Shown here piece after piece: positions 1 to 8,351 of a stretch of 64,000 bases of DNA. A model generated the notes under the pieces. The model saw only the letters and a program-made list of their open reading frames with translations. It was not told the DNA's origin and did not search any database. Numbering within the stretch: position 1 is the stretch's first letter; each line of letters opens with the position of its first letter. The DNA is taken from NCBI GenBank assembly GCA_902826335.1, contig CADEEL010000015.1, positions 1,929 through 65,928 of the forward strand, given 5' to 3'. This DNA is from an uncultured Alphaproteobacteria bacterium. GTDB taxonomy: Bacteria > Pseudomonadota > Alphaproteobacteria > Caulobacterales > Aquidulcibacteraceae. Position numbers and translations under genes: made by a program.

Positions 1-74
1 GCTCAGCGCGACGTATGCGCATTTCTCCTCGCGAACAACATGCTCACCGTCGCGCTGAGCCTGTCGAAGCGCGG
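1..74. repeat. Dispersed palindromic repeat, family E, cut by the left edge
   Basis: The arms GCTCAGCGCGACG and CGTCGCGCTGAGC are inverted copies, and the right end continues CTGTCGAAGCGCG. The complete copy at 17745-17831 shows that the left arm should begin with CGCGCTTCGACA, so the element extends beyond the window. It is non-coding, and nothing else is recognisable between it and the parS-like sites. Confidence 0.75.
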
Positions 75-228
75 AGCAGGACGAGGCTCAGGCGGGCTGA
101 TCCCTCGCCCACGGCGCGCAAGCGACTGAACCACGAAGGCCGGTTCCGGCCTTCCGCGCGGCGCCGTGTCGATGCCAAGCGTCACGGCCAACCCGCGCGA
201 AAATCCGACTCTCATTCCCATCCAGAAT

Positions 229-244
229 CGTTCCACGTGAAACG
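229..244. promoter_or_regulatory. parS: parS-like ParB binding site 1
   Basis: The sequence CGTTCCACGTGAAACG differs from the widely conserved parS palindrome TGTTTCACGTGAAACA at the two outermost bases and one inner base. It lies just downstream of mnmE. In alphaproteobacteria mnmE, mnmG, rsmG, parA and parB are neighbours near the origin, so a ParB site is expected here. The match is read directly; binding is inferred. Confidence 0.7.
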
Positions 245-288
245 CTTGGATTCATCTTGGGCGTCGAACGTCTTTACACGCCTTTACC

Positions 289-304
289 TGTTTCCCGTGG
301 AACT
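289..304. promoter_or_regulatory. parS: parS-like site 2 (degenerate)
   Basis: TGTTTCCCGTGGAACT lies 60 bp from the first site. It has the parS outline but carries a C where the central CACGTG has its first A. Clustered strong and weak parS sites are common, and this one may be a weak ParB site. Confidence 0.45.
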
Positions 305-388
305 CGCGCCGGCCGCCAGAATCCAGGCCTGAGTCAAGCGCGAGTCAAAGGTGGAGTCATCGCCAAGTATTCGCGAATCGCCGCGCCC

Positions 389-1717
389 TCATTTGCCGAT
401 GCAGAACTGCGCGAAGATGGCGTCGAGGAGGTCCTCGACATCGACCGCGCCGACGAGCCGCCCCAGCGCCCGCGCCGCCAGGCGCAGCTCTTCCGCCGCC
501 AGCTCAGCGCCAGCGTCCAGCGCCGACTCCGCACGGCCGAGCGCGCCATGCGCATCTTGCACCAAAGCGCGGTGCCGCGCCCGCGTGATCGGCGCGGCTT
601 CGCGACCGCCCAGCGCGGCGACGACACGCGCCGTCAGCGCGCCAAGCAACGCCGCCATTCCTTCGCCCGTATGCGCCGAGACCGCGTGATCCCATGACGC
701 ATCTGTCTGCATGGCGCCGATGCGATCGAGCTTGCTGAGCACAATGAGATCGCCCGCGCGCATTTGCCCGTCGAGCGCGGCGCGCGATGCGGCGATGTCC
801 GTGCAGTCAAGCACGCCGATGCGCAGATCCGCGTCTCGTGCGCGCGCCAGCGCGCGCTTGACGCCTTCCGCTTCGATCGCGTCGCCCGCTGCGCGCAAAC
901 CCGCCGTGTCGGCGATCCACACTGGAAAGCCGCCCAGCACCAGCCGCGCTTCGATGACGTCGCGCGTCGTGCCGGGAATGTCGGAGACGATCGCCGCTTC
1001 GCGCTGCACGAGCGCGTTGAGCAGTGAGGACTTGCCCGTGTTCGGCGCGCCGATGAGCGCGATGCGGTAGCCCTCGCGCACACGCTCGCCGCGCTGCAAA
1101 TCGTCAAGAAAACCGGACAATTCCGCAGCCAGCGCTGTGATCAGCGGCCGCACGGCGTCGCGCGCGGAGGCGGGCGTGTCCTCGTCCGGAAAATCGATCT
1201 CCGCTTCGAGCAACGCCATCGCCGCGATGAGCCGCGCACGCCAGCGTGCGATGCGTTCGCCCAACGCGCCTTCATATTGCGCCAGCGCTTGCGCGCGCTG
1301 GCCTTCGCTCTCCGCGTCGATGAGATCGGCCAGCGCTTCCGCTTGCGTCAGATCGAGCTTGCCGTGCGCGAACGCGCGCCGCGCGAATTCGCCAGGCTCG
1401 GCGAGCCGCATGCCGGGCAGGGCGAACAGCGCATCGAGCGCGGCTGCGATTGTCGCCGGCCCGCCATGCACGTGAAACTCCGCGATGTCCTCGCCGGTGA
1501 AGGTCGCCGGCGCCGGCAGATAGAGGCCATAGCCCGTATCGAGCGCGGCCCCTGACATTGGATGCGTGAAGCGGGCGAGCCGCACGCGCCGCGCCGCAAA
1601 CGATGCCGCGGGCGCCAGCGCCGCGAGCGCGCCCCGCGCGCCGGGGCCGGAGACGCGGATGATCGCCACGCCCGCGCGCCCGGCGCCGGTCGCCAGCGCC
1701 GCGATCGTGTCGGTCAT
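389..1717 (-). CDS. mnmE: tRNA uridine-5-carboxymethylaminomethyl(34) synthesis GTPase MnmE
   Basis: MnmE is a cytoplasmic GTPase that, with MnmG, modifies U34 of certain tRNAs. The 442 residues match the family length. The N-terminal formyl-folate domain begins MTDTIAALATG. It is followed by a helical domain with an inserted G domain, containing GAPNTGKSS (P-loop), DIPGTTRD and DTAGLR, and the protein ends in the signature FCIGK. The G4 motif reads SKLD rather than NKxD. The reading frame is open 45 codons further upstream, but that part lies in a dispersed repeat, so the ATG at 1717 is preferred. mnmG is expected just left of the window. Confidence 0.97.
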   Translation of the reverse strand: MTDTIAALATGAGRAGVAIIRVSGPGARGALAALAPAASFAARRVRLARFTHPMSGAALDTGYGLYLPAPATFTGEDIAEFHVHGGPATIAAALDALFALPGMRLAEPGEFARRAFAHGKLDLTQAEALADLIDAESEGQRAQALAQYEGALGERIARWRARLIAAMALLEAEIDFPDEDTPASARDAVRPLITALAAELSGFLDDLQRGERVREGYRIALIGAPNTGKSSLLNALVQREAAIVSDIPGTTRDVIEARLVLGGFPVWIADTAGLRAAGDAIEAEGVKRALARARDADLRIGVLDCTDIAASRAALDGQMRAGDLIVLSKLDRIGAMQTDASWDHAVSAHTGEGMAALLGALTARVVAALGGREAAPITRARHRALVQDAHGALGRAESALDAGAELAAEELRLAARALGRLVGAVDVEDLLDAIFAQFCIGK

Positions 1718-1758
1718 GACGAAGCTCGCATCATCTTGCTTGTCGCATGAATCATCAA

Positions 1759-1873
1759 ACCACCCATCCCCGGGACGGCGCGATAGCGGCGGGCCCGGGG
1801 CCCATAAACCAAACCGCCTGTGCGTATGGGCCCCGGACTGAATGCTGCGCATTAATCCGGGGATCGGTGGTGA
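1759..1873. repeat. Dispersed palindromic repeat, family A, copy 1
   Basis: This is an element of about 115 bp with ends CCACCCATCCCCGG and CCGGGGATCGGTGGTGA. Inside, GGCCCGGGGCCCATA faces TATGGGCCCCGGACTG, giving a long imperfect hairpin. Other copies are at 3871, 21538 and 38984. It separates mnmE from the DUF6489-like gene. Confidence 0.85.
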
Positions 1874-1901
1874 GGCGCGCCACGCGCGCCCGATCCAGCC
1901 T

Positions 1902-2159
1902 TTAGCGATCCGGCTTCAGCCCCGCGCCGAACGCGCCGGCCGTGCTCGAACTCATCAGCCGCAGGAAGGCGTCCTGCGCCTGCGTGCCGATGCTCATCCA
2001 GGACGACATCATCGTCTCCGGGCTCATCAGCGCCACGTTCTGCTCCATCCGCTTGCCCATCTCCTGGACCAGCATCTCATTGATCGGCGTCACATCCGGC
2101 AGCCCGATGAAGCGGCGCGCTTCCTCGGGCGAGCATTCGACATTCACGGTGAATTTCAT
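1902..2159 (-). CDS. DUF6489-like small protein
   Basis: The product has 85 residues with no signal peptide or membrane segment. The pattern SPEEARRFIGLPDVTPINE and a methionine-rich helical C-terminal half resemble a small cytoplasmic family common in Caulobacterales and sphingomonads that I recall as DUF6489. The function is unknown. It is transcribed divergently from the hydrolase gene at 2230. The family assignment is from memory of its pattern, while the ORF itself is convincing. Confidence 0.75.
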   Translation of the reverse strand: MKFTVNVECSPEEARRFIGLPDVTPINEMLVQEMGKRMEQNVALMSPETMMSSWMSIGTQAQDAFLRLMSSSTAGAFGAGLKPDR

Positions 2160-2229
2160 GGGCGCGCACTCCGCCGTCGCAAGCTTGGCATCGACCTATT
2201 ATAGACGCTCGGCAAGAGGAGTGAGAGCC

Positions 2230-2922
2230 ATGGGCGAACGGATTGAAGTGCGCGGCGCGGATGGCTCGTTCGCCGCCTATGTGGCGCGCCCGGAAGGTCA
2301 GCCCCTAGCCGCCGTGGTCGTCATCCAGGAAATATTCGGCGTCAACGCCGTGATGCGCGGCAAGGCCGACTGGTTGGCGCGTGAGGGCTTTTTGGCCGTC
2401 TGCCCGGATCTCTTCTGGCGCATCCGCCCCGGCATCGACATCACCGACAAGACCGAGGCCGAGTGGAAGGAGGCCTTCTCGCACTTCCAGGCCTTCAAGA
2501 GCGAGCCGGGGCTTTTGGACATCCAGTCCACCATCGATTGGGCGCGCGCCGAAGTGTCGAACCGCAGGGTGGGCGCGATCGGCTACTGCCTTGGCGGCCT
2601 CATGGCCTACCTCACCGCCTGCCGCACCAATGCCGACGCCTGCGTCGGCTATTATGGCGTCGGCATCGATCAGAAGCTGGACGAGGCCGTCGCCCTCACC
2701 AAGCCGCTCATGCTGCACATCGCCGGCAAGGACGAATATGTGAAGCCGCCCGCCCAGGCCGCGATCCAGGCGGGCCTCGGCGCAAAACCCAATGTCGTCC
2801 TTCACACTTACCTGGAGCGCGATCACGCCTTCACGCGCGAGGGCGGCGCCCATTATGACGCCCCCGCCGCCAAGATCGCCGATGCCCGCACACTCGCGTT
2901 TCTGCGCGAGAAGCTGGCATGA
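2230..2922 (+). CDS. Dienelactone hydrolase family protein
   Basis: This 230-residue alpha/beta hydrolase resembles carboxymethylenebutenolidase. The catalytic cysteine is C120 in GYCLGG, with D168 (GKDEY) and H199 (ERDHAF) completing the triad. E34 in QEIFGV is the residue that positions the cysteine in this family. The ATG at 2230 follows a strong AGAGGAG ribosome site; the open frame upstream overlaps the divergent gene and is not coding. The natural substrate cannot be told from sequence. Its stop overlaps the start of the next gene (ATGA), so the two are probably cotranslated. Confidence 0.92.
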   Translation: MGERIEVRGADGSFAAYVARPEGQPLAAVVVIQEIFGVNAVMRGKADWLAREGFLAVCPDLFWRIRPGIDITDKTEAEWKEAFSHFQAFKSEPGLLDIQSTIDWARAEVSNRRVGAIGYCLGGLMAYLTACRTNADACVGYYGVGIDQKLDEAVALTKPLMLHIAGKDEYVKPPAQAAIQAGLGAKPNVVLHTYLERDHAFTREGGAHYDAPAAKIADARTLAFLREKLA

Positions 2923-3845
2923 GAAGCGCTCGCCTCGCCGCGTTCGCCGCGCTCGCGCTCGCCGCCTGCGAAGCGGTGGAGGAGGCCGCGCCCCCGCCGC
3001 CGGCCGTCACTGCGCCAGGCGTCGCCATGGCGCCGTTGGTTCTCTCCGAGTTTTTCGATTGCGTGCGCCGCGAAGGCGCGACGCTCATCGCCGCCCATCG
3101 CGGCGGGCCCGCGCCCGGTTATCCGGAAAATGCGTTGGCCACTTTCGCGCGCACCAGCGCCCGCACGCCCGCGCTGCTCGAAGTGGATGTCAACATCACC
3201 CGCGATGGCGCGCTTGTGCTCATGCATGACGATACGGTCGAGCGTACCACCAACGGGACCGGCCGCGTCGATCAGATGACGCGCGCCGAATTCGCCGCCC
3301 TGAGCCTTGAAGGCTCACGCGACGGCGAAGCCCCGCCGACACTCCAGCAGGCGCTCGATTGGGCCGAAGGACGCGCCATCCTGGAGCTGGATATCAAGCA
3401 GGGCGTGCCGTTCGAAGCGGTGGTCGAGGCCGTGCAGCGCGCCGTCGCCACCGAGCGTGTTGTGATGATCGTCTATTCCACCAGCGCCGCCATTCGCTTG
3501 CATCGCCTGGAGCCCGATCTGATGATCTCCGTGCCGATCGCGACACAGGCTGATCTTGAGCGCCTGCGCCGCGCGCGTGTGCCCTTGGATCGCATCTTGG
3601 CCTGGACGGGCGTCGCCGAAGCGGACGCGGACTTGAACGCCGCGCTCGCCGCGCGCGGCGTGGAGGTTCTGTTTGGCGCGCTTGGCGGCGGCGCGCGCCG
3701 CGACGATCCCTGGACCGGGCGTGACTTCGCCGCGCTCCGCGAAGAGGGCGTGCACGTCATCGCCGCTGATGATGTCGACGCCGCCTGGCGCGCGATCGAT
3801 GACGCCGACGGCGAAGGCTGGGCGGCGGCGCGCTGTTTGCGCTAA
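2919..3845 (+). CDS. Glycerophosphodiester phosphodiesterase family lipoprotein
   Basis: The predicted product has 308 residues. The N-terminus is a short lipoprotein signal with lipobox LAAC (lipidated C17), so the enzyme probably faces the periplasm. The GDPD core shows H60-R61-G62, PEN at 69-71, the pair E88/D90 in LLEVDVN, and MHDDTVERTTNG at 102-113; these are the metal-binding and catalytic residues. It should hydrolyse glycerophosphodiesters to glycerol-3-phosphate and an alcohol. It overlaps the preceding hydrolase gene by 4 bp. Confidence 0.92.
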   Translation: MRSARLAAFAALALAACEAVEEAAPPPPAVTAPGVAMAPLVLSEFFDCVRREGATLIAAHRGGPAPGYPENALATFARTSARTPALLEVDVNITRDGALVLMHDDTVERTTNGTGRVDQMTRAEFAALSLEGSRDGEAPPTLQQALDWAEGRAILELDIKQGVPFEAVVEAVQRAVATERVVMIVYSTSAAIRLHRLEPDLMISVPIATQADLERLRRARVPLDRILAWTGVAEADADLNAALAARGVEVLFGALGGGARRDDPWTGRDFAALREEGVHVIAADDVDAAWRAIDDADGEGWAAARCLR

Positions 3846-3870
3846 GGGTTGCTGCGCCGCATTTCTGGTT

Positions 3871-3984
3871 CACCACCCATCCCCGGGCGAGCGTGGAACG
3901 CGCGAGGCCCGGGGCCCATAAAAGCAGGCGTTTGCATTTCTGGGCCCCGGACTGAATGCTGTGCATTCATCCGGGGATTGGTGA
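3871..3984. repeat. Dispersed palindromic repeat, family A, copy 2
   Basis: The ends are CACCACCCATCCCCGG and CCGGGGATTGGTGA, and the interior has the same GGCCCGGGGCCCATA / GGGCCCCGGACTGAATGCTG blocks as copy 1. It fills the gap between the GDPD gene and the oxidoreductase gene. Confidence 0.88.
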
Positions 3985-4037
3985 GTGTCTTTGGGCTCTG
4001 ATCAAAATCGCGCCCTGTGCCGAAGGAAAGGACGCGT

Positions 4038-5009
4038 ATGAAAGCCATCCGCATTGAAACGACGGGCGGGCCCGATGTGCTCCGCTGCGTGGAGATGGAG
4101 GCGCCGGCGCCGGGGCCTGGCGAAATCCGCATCCGCCCCGGCGCGATCGGCGTCAATTTCATCGACACGTATCAACGCAGCGGCCTCTATCCGGTCGCGC
4201 TGCCGAGCGGCCTGGGCCTTGAGGCCGCCGGCGTGATCGACGCGATCGCGACGGACGTGACGCGCTTCAAGCTGGGCGATCGCGCCGGCTTCTGCACCGG
4301 CCCGATCGGCGCTTACGCCGAAGCCCATTGCGTCAACGCCGATCGCGCCGTGAAGCTGCCGGATGCGATCAGCGATGACATCGCCGCCGCGTGCCTCTTG
4401 AAGGGCATGACCGCGCGTTATCTCCTGCGTAAGACGTTTCCCGTGCAACGTCAGCACGTTGTGCTCATCCACGCCGCCGCCGGCGGCGTTGGCCAGATCG
4501 CCGTGCAATGGGCCAAGCACTTGGGCGCGACGGTGATCGCCATCGTTGGCGCCGATGCAAAGGCGGAGATCGCAACGCGCCTCGGCGCCGATCATGTGAT
4601 CGTCTCCGCGCGCGAGACCATCGCTGAGCGCGTGCGCGCTTTGACCAACGGGGAGGGCGTCGATGTCGTCTACGATTCCGTCGGCAAGGATACGTTCGAG
4701 GCTTCGCTCGATAGCTTGAAGCCGCTTGGGCTGTTCGTGAGTTTCGGCAACGCCTCGGGCCCCGCGCCGCCGCTTAACCCGCAAATTCTGTCGATGAAGG
4801 GCTCGCTCTTTTTCACGCGCCCCACGCTCTTTCACTATACGAGGACGCCCGCGCTGCTGCAGGAAACGACGGATGATTTGTTCGCCGTGATCGCATCCGG
4901 CGCGGTCAAGATCGCCCCGCCTACGCACTACAAACTCGAAAACGCCGCCGATGCGCACCGCGATCTCGAAGCGCGCGGAACGACGGGGAGTTTGGTGTTG
5001 ACGCCGTGA
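4038..5009 (+). CDS. Zinc-independent quinone oxidoreductase (QOR family)
   Basis: The 323-residue medium-chain dehydrogenase/reductase shows the QOR N-terminal signature NFIDTYQRSGLYP, the nucleotide-binding loop AAAGGVGQIAVQWAK, and a C-terminus ending SLVLTP. It lacks the zinc-binding cysteines of alcohol dehydrogenases. The expected reaction is NADPH-dependent one-electron reduction of quinones in the cytoplasm. The ATG at 4038 follows AAGGAAAGGA. Its stop codon abuts the stop of the convergent GST gene with no gap. Confidence 0.93.
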   Translation: MKAIRIETTGGPDVLRCVEMEAPAPGPGEIRIRPGAIGVNFIDTYQRSGLYPVALPSGLGLEAAGVIDAIATDVTRFKLGDRAGFCTGPIGAYAEAHCVNADRAVKLPDAISDDIAAACLLKGMTARYLLRKTFPVQRQHVVLIHAAAGGVGQIAVQWAKHLGATVIAIVGADAKAEIATRLGADHVIVSARETIAERVRALTNGEGVDVVYDSVGKDTFEASLDSLKPLGLFVSFGNASGPAPPLNPQILSMKGSLFFTRPTLFHYTRTPALLQETTDDLFAVIASGAVKIAPPTHYKLENAADAHRDLEARGTTGSLVLTP

Positions 5010-5612
5010 CTATTTGACGGCGATCGCCCGCTGAAACGCCGGCCGCGCTTTCATGCGCGCCTGGTAGGCGGTGAGATTATCCGGCAGCGCGCCTTCGAGA
5101 AACCCGCTCCAGATCCCAAGCGCATAAGATGTGGAGATGTCGGCGAGTGTGAGCGCATCGCCGGCCAGGAATTCCTGCTCGCCAAGATTGGCGGACACAT
5201 AATCGATGGCGTGCTCGACACGGCCTTTCGCCGCGCCGACCGACCAATTGTCCTTGGCTTCGTCCGGCGCGAAGAAACGCGAAATCATGATCGTATTGAT
5301 CCACATGCCCACGGTCGCTTCGCCATAGACGGAAAATTGCAGCACGCGCGCGAGCAGGGGATCGCTCGGCGCCGGCAGCAGCGGCGTCGGCCCATATTTC
5401 TGCGCGATGTAGAGCATCATGGCGACGCTCTCATTGATCGCCACGCCGTTATCGTCTTCGAGGAACGGAACTCCGCCGGCGGGATTGAGCGCCCTGTATT
5501 CATCGGTCAGCGGAAACGCGACAGGCAGGGTGCGATACGGAACGCCCATCTCCTCGCATTGCCAGACCACGCGGTGCGAGCGCGAACGCGGCGTGTGATG
5601 GATCGTCAGCAT
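5010..5612 (-). CDS. Glutathione S-transferase family protein
   Basis: The product has 200 residues with a thioredoxin-like N-terminal domain (LTIHHTPRSRSHRV, then GGVPFLEDDNGVAINES, the glutathione-binding cis-Pro and ES motif). An all-helical C-terminal domain contains the usual LTLADIS. The start at 5612 has GGAG six bases upstream; 51 further open codons upstream overlap the neighbouring small gene and are not used. The substrate is unknown. Confidence 0.92.
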   Translation of the reverse strand: MLTIHHTPRSRSHRVVWQCEEMGVPYRTLPVAFPLTDEYRALNPAGGVPFLEDDNGVAINESVAMMLYIAQKYGPTPLLPAPSDPLLARVLQFSVYGEATVGMWINTIMISRFFAPDEAKDNWSVGAAKGRVEHAIDYVSANLGEQEFLAGDALTLADISTSYALGIWSGFLEGALPDNLTAYQARMKARPAFQRAIAVK

Positions 5613-5703
5613 GGGCGGCTCCGGCGGCTTGAGAGTGCGGAATGAGATGTCGCGCGCGCCAGAAGCGTTTCCCCGGCCGCATGTGAATTGGAGCGGCGCT
5701 AAA

Positions 5704-5820
5704 TTACTCGGCCATTGTCGGCGGTTCTTTCGGCGGCGGGCCCTGCAAAACGTGCAACGCTGCAATCGCGCCTAAAAAGAGCGCCATCAGGCCAAGCATC
5801 GTTATGAGTTCCGGATTCAT
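5704..5820 (-). CDS. Small single-pass membrane protein
   Basis: This 38-residue product begins MNPELITMLGLMALFLG. It has one hydrophobic helix (about residues 6-27) and a proline-rich tail. An AGGTG ribosome site precedes the ATG. It starts one base after the stop of the upstream small gene, implying translational coupling. A similar unit (35 residues, start MDPGVQTMLL) follows fabI at 37407-37514. The function is unknown. Confidence 0.7.
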   Translation of the reverse strand: MNPELITMLGLMALFLGAIAALHVLQGPPPKEPPTMAE

Positions 5821-5821
5821 A

Positions 5822-6079
5822 TCACCTGTCCTCAAGGGACCACAGGATTGACCTTGCGATAATATGCGCGGCGACCGCGGAAAGGACAAGAGCGACGCGG
5901 CCGCTCGTATCCAGAACCGGCCCGAGGGCCGGATTAATCGCCGGGCCAAAAAATCCAGTGATGGCGAGCGTTATCGCGGCCGCGTTAAAGACCGCCGCCA
6001 ACGCCTTCTTTTGCTCATTGCGCCCCTCGCGCGTCGGCGGGCGCCGCCAGAACCGGTCGAGGAAAGGCCCCCAGCGCAG
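5822..6079 (-). CDS. Small two-helix membrane protein downstream of rho
   Basis: This frame is not an ordinary ATG ORF. It opens just after the rho stop, and the best start is a CTG codon at 6079, giving 85 residues beginning with RWGPFLDRFWRR. After a basic segment (GRNEQKKALAAVFNA) there are two hydrophobic stretches (about 26-48 and 60-80), and it ends SILWSLEDR. The segment RNEQ(K/R)KA plus the C-terminal LED is shared with a much shorter frame after fabI (37515-37625), which supports its being coding. The start codon is uncertain and the function unknown. Confidence 0.55.
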   Translation of the reverse strand: MRWGPFLDRFWRRPPTREGRNEQKKALAAVFNAAAITLAITGFFGPAINPALGPVLDTSGRVALVLSAVAAHIIARSILWSLEDR

Positions 6080-6086
6080 CGCGCTG

Positions 6087-7397
6087 TCAGGTATTCATAC
6101 TCTGGAAGAATTCCTCATTCGTCTTGGTGCCGCGCATCTTGTCGATCAGGAATTCGATCGCGTCCTGCGTGCCCATCGGATTGAGGATGCGCCGCAGCAC
6201 ATACATCTTCTGCAGATGCTCCTTCGGCGTAATGAGCTCTTCCTTCCGCGTGCCGGACTTGAGCACGTCGAGCGCCGGGAAGATGCGCTTGTCCGCCACC
6301 TTGCGATCCAGCACGATTTCCGAATTGCCCGTGCCCTTGAACTCTTCAAAGATGACTTCGTCCATCCGCGAGCCAGTGTCGATCAGCGCCGTGGCGATGA
6401 TGGTGAGTGAGCCGCCTTCCTCCAGATTGCGCGCCGCGCCGAAGAAGCGCTTCGGCCTTTGCAGCGCGTTGGCGTCGACGCCCCCGGTGAGCACCTTGCC
6501 GGAGGAGGGCACAACCGTGTTGTAGGCGCGCCCCAGCCGCGTAATGGAATCGAGCAGGATGACAACGTCATGGCCGTGCTCAGCTAGGCGCTTGGCTTTC
6601 TCGATCACCATTTCCGCGACCTGCACGTGCCGCGTCGCCGGCTCATCGAACGTCGAGGCGACAACCTCGCCTTTGACCGTGCGCTGCATGTCGGTGACTT
6701 CTTCGGGCCGCTCATCGATCAGCAGTACGATGAGATAGACCTCCGGATGGTTGGCCTCGATCGCCTTGGCGATGTTTTGAAGGATGACGGTTTTGCCCGT
6801 GCGCGGCTGCGCCACGATCAGCGCGCGCTGGCCCTTGCCGATCGGCGCCACGATGTCGATGACGCGCCCGGTGCGGTCCTTGATCGTGGGATCGTCCATT
6901 TCCAGCTTCAGCCGCTGGCTTGGATAAAGCGGCGTCAGATTGTCGAAATGCACCTTGTGGCGAACGCGATCCGGATCCTCGAAATTGATCGAATTGATCT
7001 TGGTCAGCGCGAAATAGCGTTCCCCATCCTTCGGCGCGCGGATTTGCCCTTCGACGGTATCGCCGGTCCGCAAACCCGATTTCCGGATCTGTTGCGGTGA
7101 GACATAGATATCGTCCGGCCCCGGCAGATAATTCGATTGCGGGCTTCGCAGAAAGCCAAAGCCATCCTGCAGGATTTCAACGACGCCCGCGCCCCCGATC
7201 TCGACGCCGCGCTCCGCCAGCTCCTTGAGGATGGCGAACATCATATCCTGCGAGCGCAGATTGTTGGCGTTCTCAACCTCGAGGCTCTCGGCCATCGCCA
7301 GCAATTCGGCCGGCGCCTTGCGCTTGAGCTCCTGCAACGTGAGAGACGTCAGCCCTTCGGGCAGGGCGGGGATGTCGGTTCCGAGATCGTCGGCCAT
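6087..7397 (-). CDS. rho: Transcription termination factor Rho
   Basis: Rho is the hexameric RNA-dependent ATPase/helicase that terminates transcription. The 436 residues begin with the N-terminal helical domain ([35 protein letters not shown]). Next comes the RNA-binding cold-shock domain ([22 protein letters not shown]), then the ATPase with P-loop AQPRTGKT, Walker [12 protein letters not shown] and the Q/R loops. It lies downstream of the hem genes in the order known from Caulobacter, now interrupted by the HigBA module. Confidence 0.98.
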   Translation of the reverse strand: MADDLGTDIPALPEGLTSLTLQELKRKAPAELLAMAESLEVENANNLRSQDMMFAILKELAERGVEIGGAGVVEILQDGFGFLRSPQSNYLPGPDDIYVSPQQIRKSGLRTGDTVEGQIRAPKDGERYFALTKINSINFEDPDRVRHKVHFDNLTPLYPSQRLKLEMDDPTIKDRTGRVIDIVAPIGKGQRALIVAQPRTGKTVILQNIAKAIEANHPEVYLIVLLIDERPEEVTDMQRTVKGEVVASTFDEPATRHVQVAEMVIEKAKRLAEHGHDVVILLDSITRLGRAYNTVVPSSGKVLTGGVDANALQRPKRFFGAARNLEEGGSLTIIATALIDTGSRMDEVIFEEFKGTGNSEIVLDRKVADKRIFPALDVLKSGTRKEELITPKEHLQKMYVLRRILNPMGTQDAIEFLIDKMRGTKTNEEFFQSMNT

Positions 7398-7583
7398 AAA
7401 ATCGCCTGTGTGGCGTCAGGGCGCATGCGGAGACGGCGCCGGACGCAATGGATGGAAAAGGAATTCGGCGGTGGGGAGGGGGGCTTTCGCGCCGCCGGCG
7501 CGCGCGGAGATCACCCCGCCAAGCCCAATGGAGCCTACATAAGCGCGCGGGCCCGTCAAGCCAAGGCTAAATGACAATCCTCA

Positions 7584-7612
7584 AGAAAATCCAAACTCAC
7601 CCGAAGCGCGGC
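7584..7612. repeat. 29-bp direct repeat, left copy flanking the HigBA module
   Basis: This 29-bp sequence is identical to 8352-8380. The right copy covers the last four sense codons and the stop of hemJ plus 13 bp beyond it. This left copy therefore looks like a duplicated hemJ 3' end between the toxin-antitoxin module and rho. Confidence 0.88.
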
Positions 7613-7650
7613 CTTTCGCCAGCACGCGGCAAGGGCGTGGCCGCCGCGTC

Positions 7651-7968
7651 TCAGGTCAGCGCGTCGATTTTGGCGAGGTCAGCGCCCGCCTCGATCTGCG
7701 CCGCTGACAAATCGTGGCTCGCCTGCAGGTTCATCCAAAATTCCGGCGAAGTGTTGGTGAACACGCGCGCCAGGCGCAAGGCCGTGTCCGCCGTGATCGA
7801 TTGTTGTCCACGCACCAGCCGTTCGATCCGCTGGCGGCCCTTCAGCCCCATCTGTTTGGCCAGCGCGCCGGGGCTGAGACCCAACGGCTCAAGATAGTCT
7901 TCGGCCAAGGTCTCCCCGGGATGGGGCAGGGGCTTCTTGAACCTCACCGCGCGGCGCGCAACGCTCAT
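7651..7968 (-). CDS. higA: HigA-type antitoxin
   Basis: The product has 105 residues with an XRE-like helix-turn-helix (LSPGALAKQMGLKGRQRIERLVRGQQSI) and the typical HigA flanks HPGETLAEDYLEP and NTSPEFWMNLQASHDL. Antitoxins of this family bind and neutralise HigB and repress their own operon. The start at 7968 was chosen because it matches the family N-terminus. It lies 13 bp downstream of the toxin gene. Confidence 0.92.
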   Translation of the reverse strand: MSVARRAVRFKKPLPHPGETLAEDYLEPLGLSPGALAKQMGLKGRQRIERLVRGQQSITADTALRLARVFTNTSPEFWMNLQASHDLSAAQIEAGADLAKIDALT

Positions 7969-7981
7969 CTCTCGCTCTCCA

Positions 7982-8272
7982 TCAGTGCGGGTCACCGAAC
8001 CAGACCAGGGAAACTTCGAGCGGCGTCTCCCGCACGATTTGAAAGCGCACCCGGTACTGATCATTCACCCGCATCTGCCACGTCGCCGGCCTGACGCCCG
8101 CGAGCTTCTTCAAATCGGCGCCAGGCGAGGCCAAATCATCCAGCCGAGTCGCAGCGTCGATCTGCTGCAGCCGCCGTCGCGCACGCTTGGCGACTGCTTC
8201 AGCCACCCCGCGCACGCGCTGCCCCGCAAAGATGCGCGCCGTATCGTTGTCGGCGAAGGTCGCGATCGGCAC
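7982..8272 (-). CDS. higB: HigB/RelE-type toxin
   Basis: This is a 96-residue RelE-superfamily protein. The family pattern is seen in ARRRLQQIDAATRLDDL, the LKKLAG turn, and the C-terminal strand pair WQMRVNDQYRVRFQ and VSLVWFGDPH. The family consists of ribosome-dependent mRNA endonucleases. The start is a GTG placed about seven bases after a good -10 box, so the message is probably leaderless. Toxin first and antitoxin second is the usual HigBA order. Confidence 0.92.
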   Translation of the reverse strand: MPIATFADNDTARIFAGQRVRGVAEAVAKRARRRLQQIDAATRLDDLASPGADLKKLAGVRPATWQMRVNDQYRVRFQIVRETPLEVSLVWFGDPH

Positions 8273-8278
8273 GCGCGC

Positions 8279-8307
8279 AATGTACCTAGTGACGGTACAT
8301 ATGGCAA
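8279..8307 (-). promoter_or_regulatory. higBA promoter with embedded operator
   Basis: On the minus strand, TTGCCA (8302-8307) and TACATT (8279-8284) are spaced 17 bp apart. An inverted repeat ATGTACC-7 bp-GGTACAT (8280-8300) overlaps the -10 box and fills the spacer. This is where a HigA dimer would block polymerase. The predicted transcription start coincides with the GTG of higB. Confidence 0.7.
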
Positions 8308-8351
8308 GAGCTTACGCCCACGCCTGCCCCGGAGATTTCCCAGCAAGCCCC

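Noticed and set aside
3..236. A 77-codon minus-strand frame at the left edge, considered as the start of mnmG
   Set aside because: It lacks the FAD-binding GGGHAG start of MnmG and runs through a repeat; mnmG must begin outside the window.
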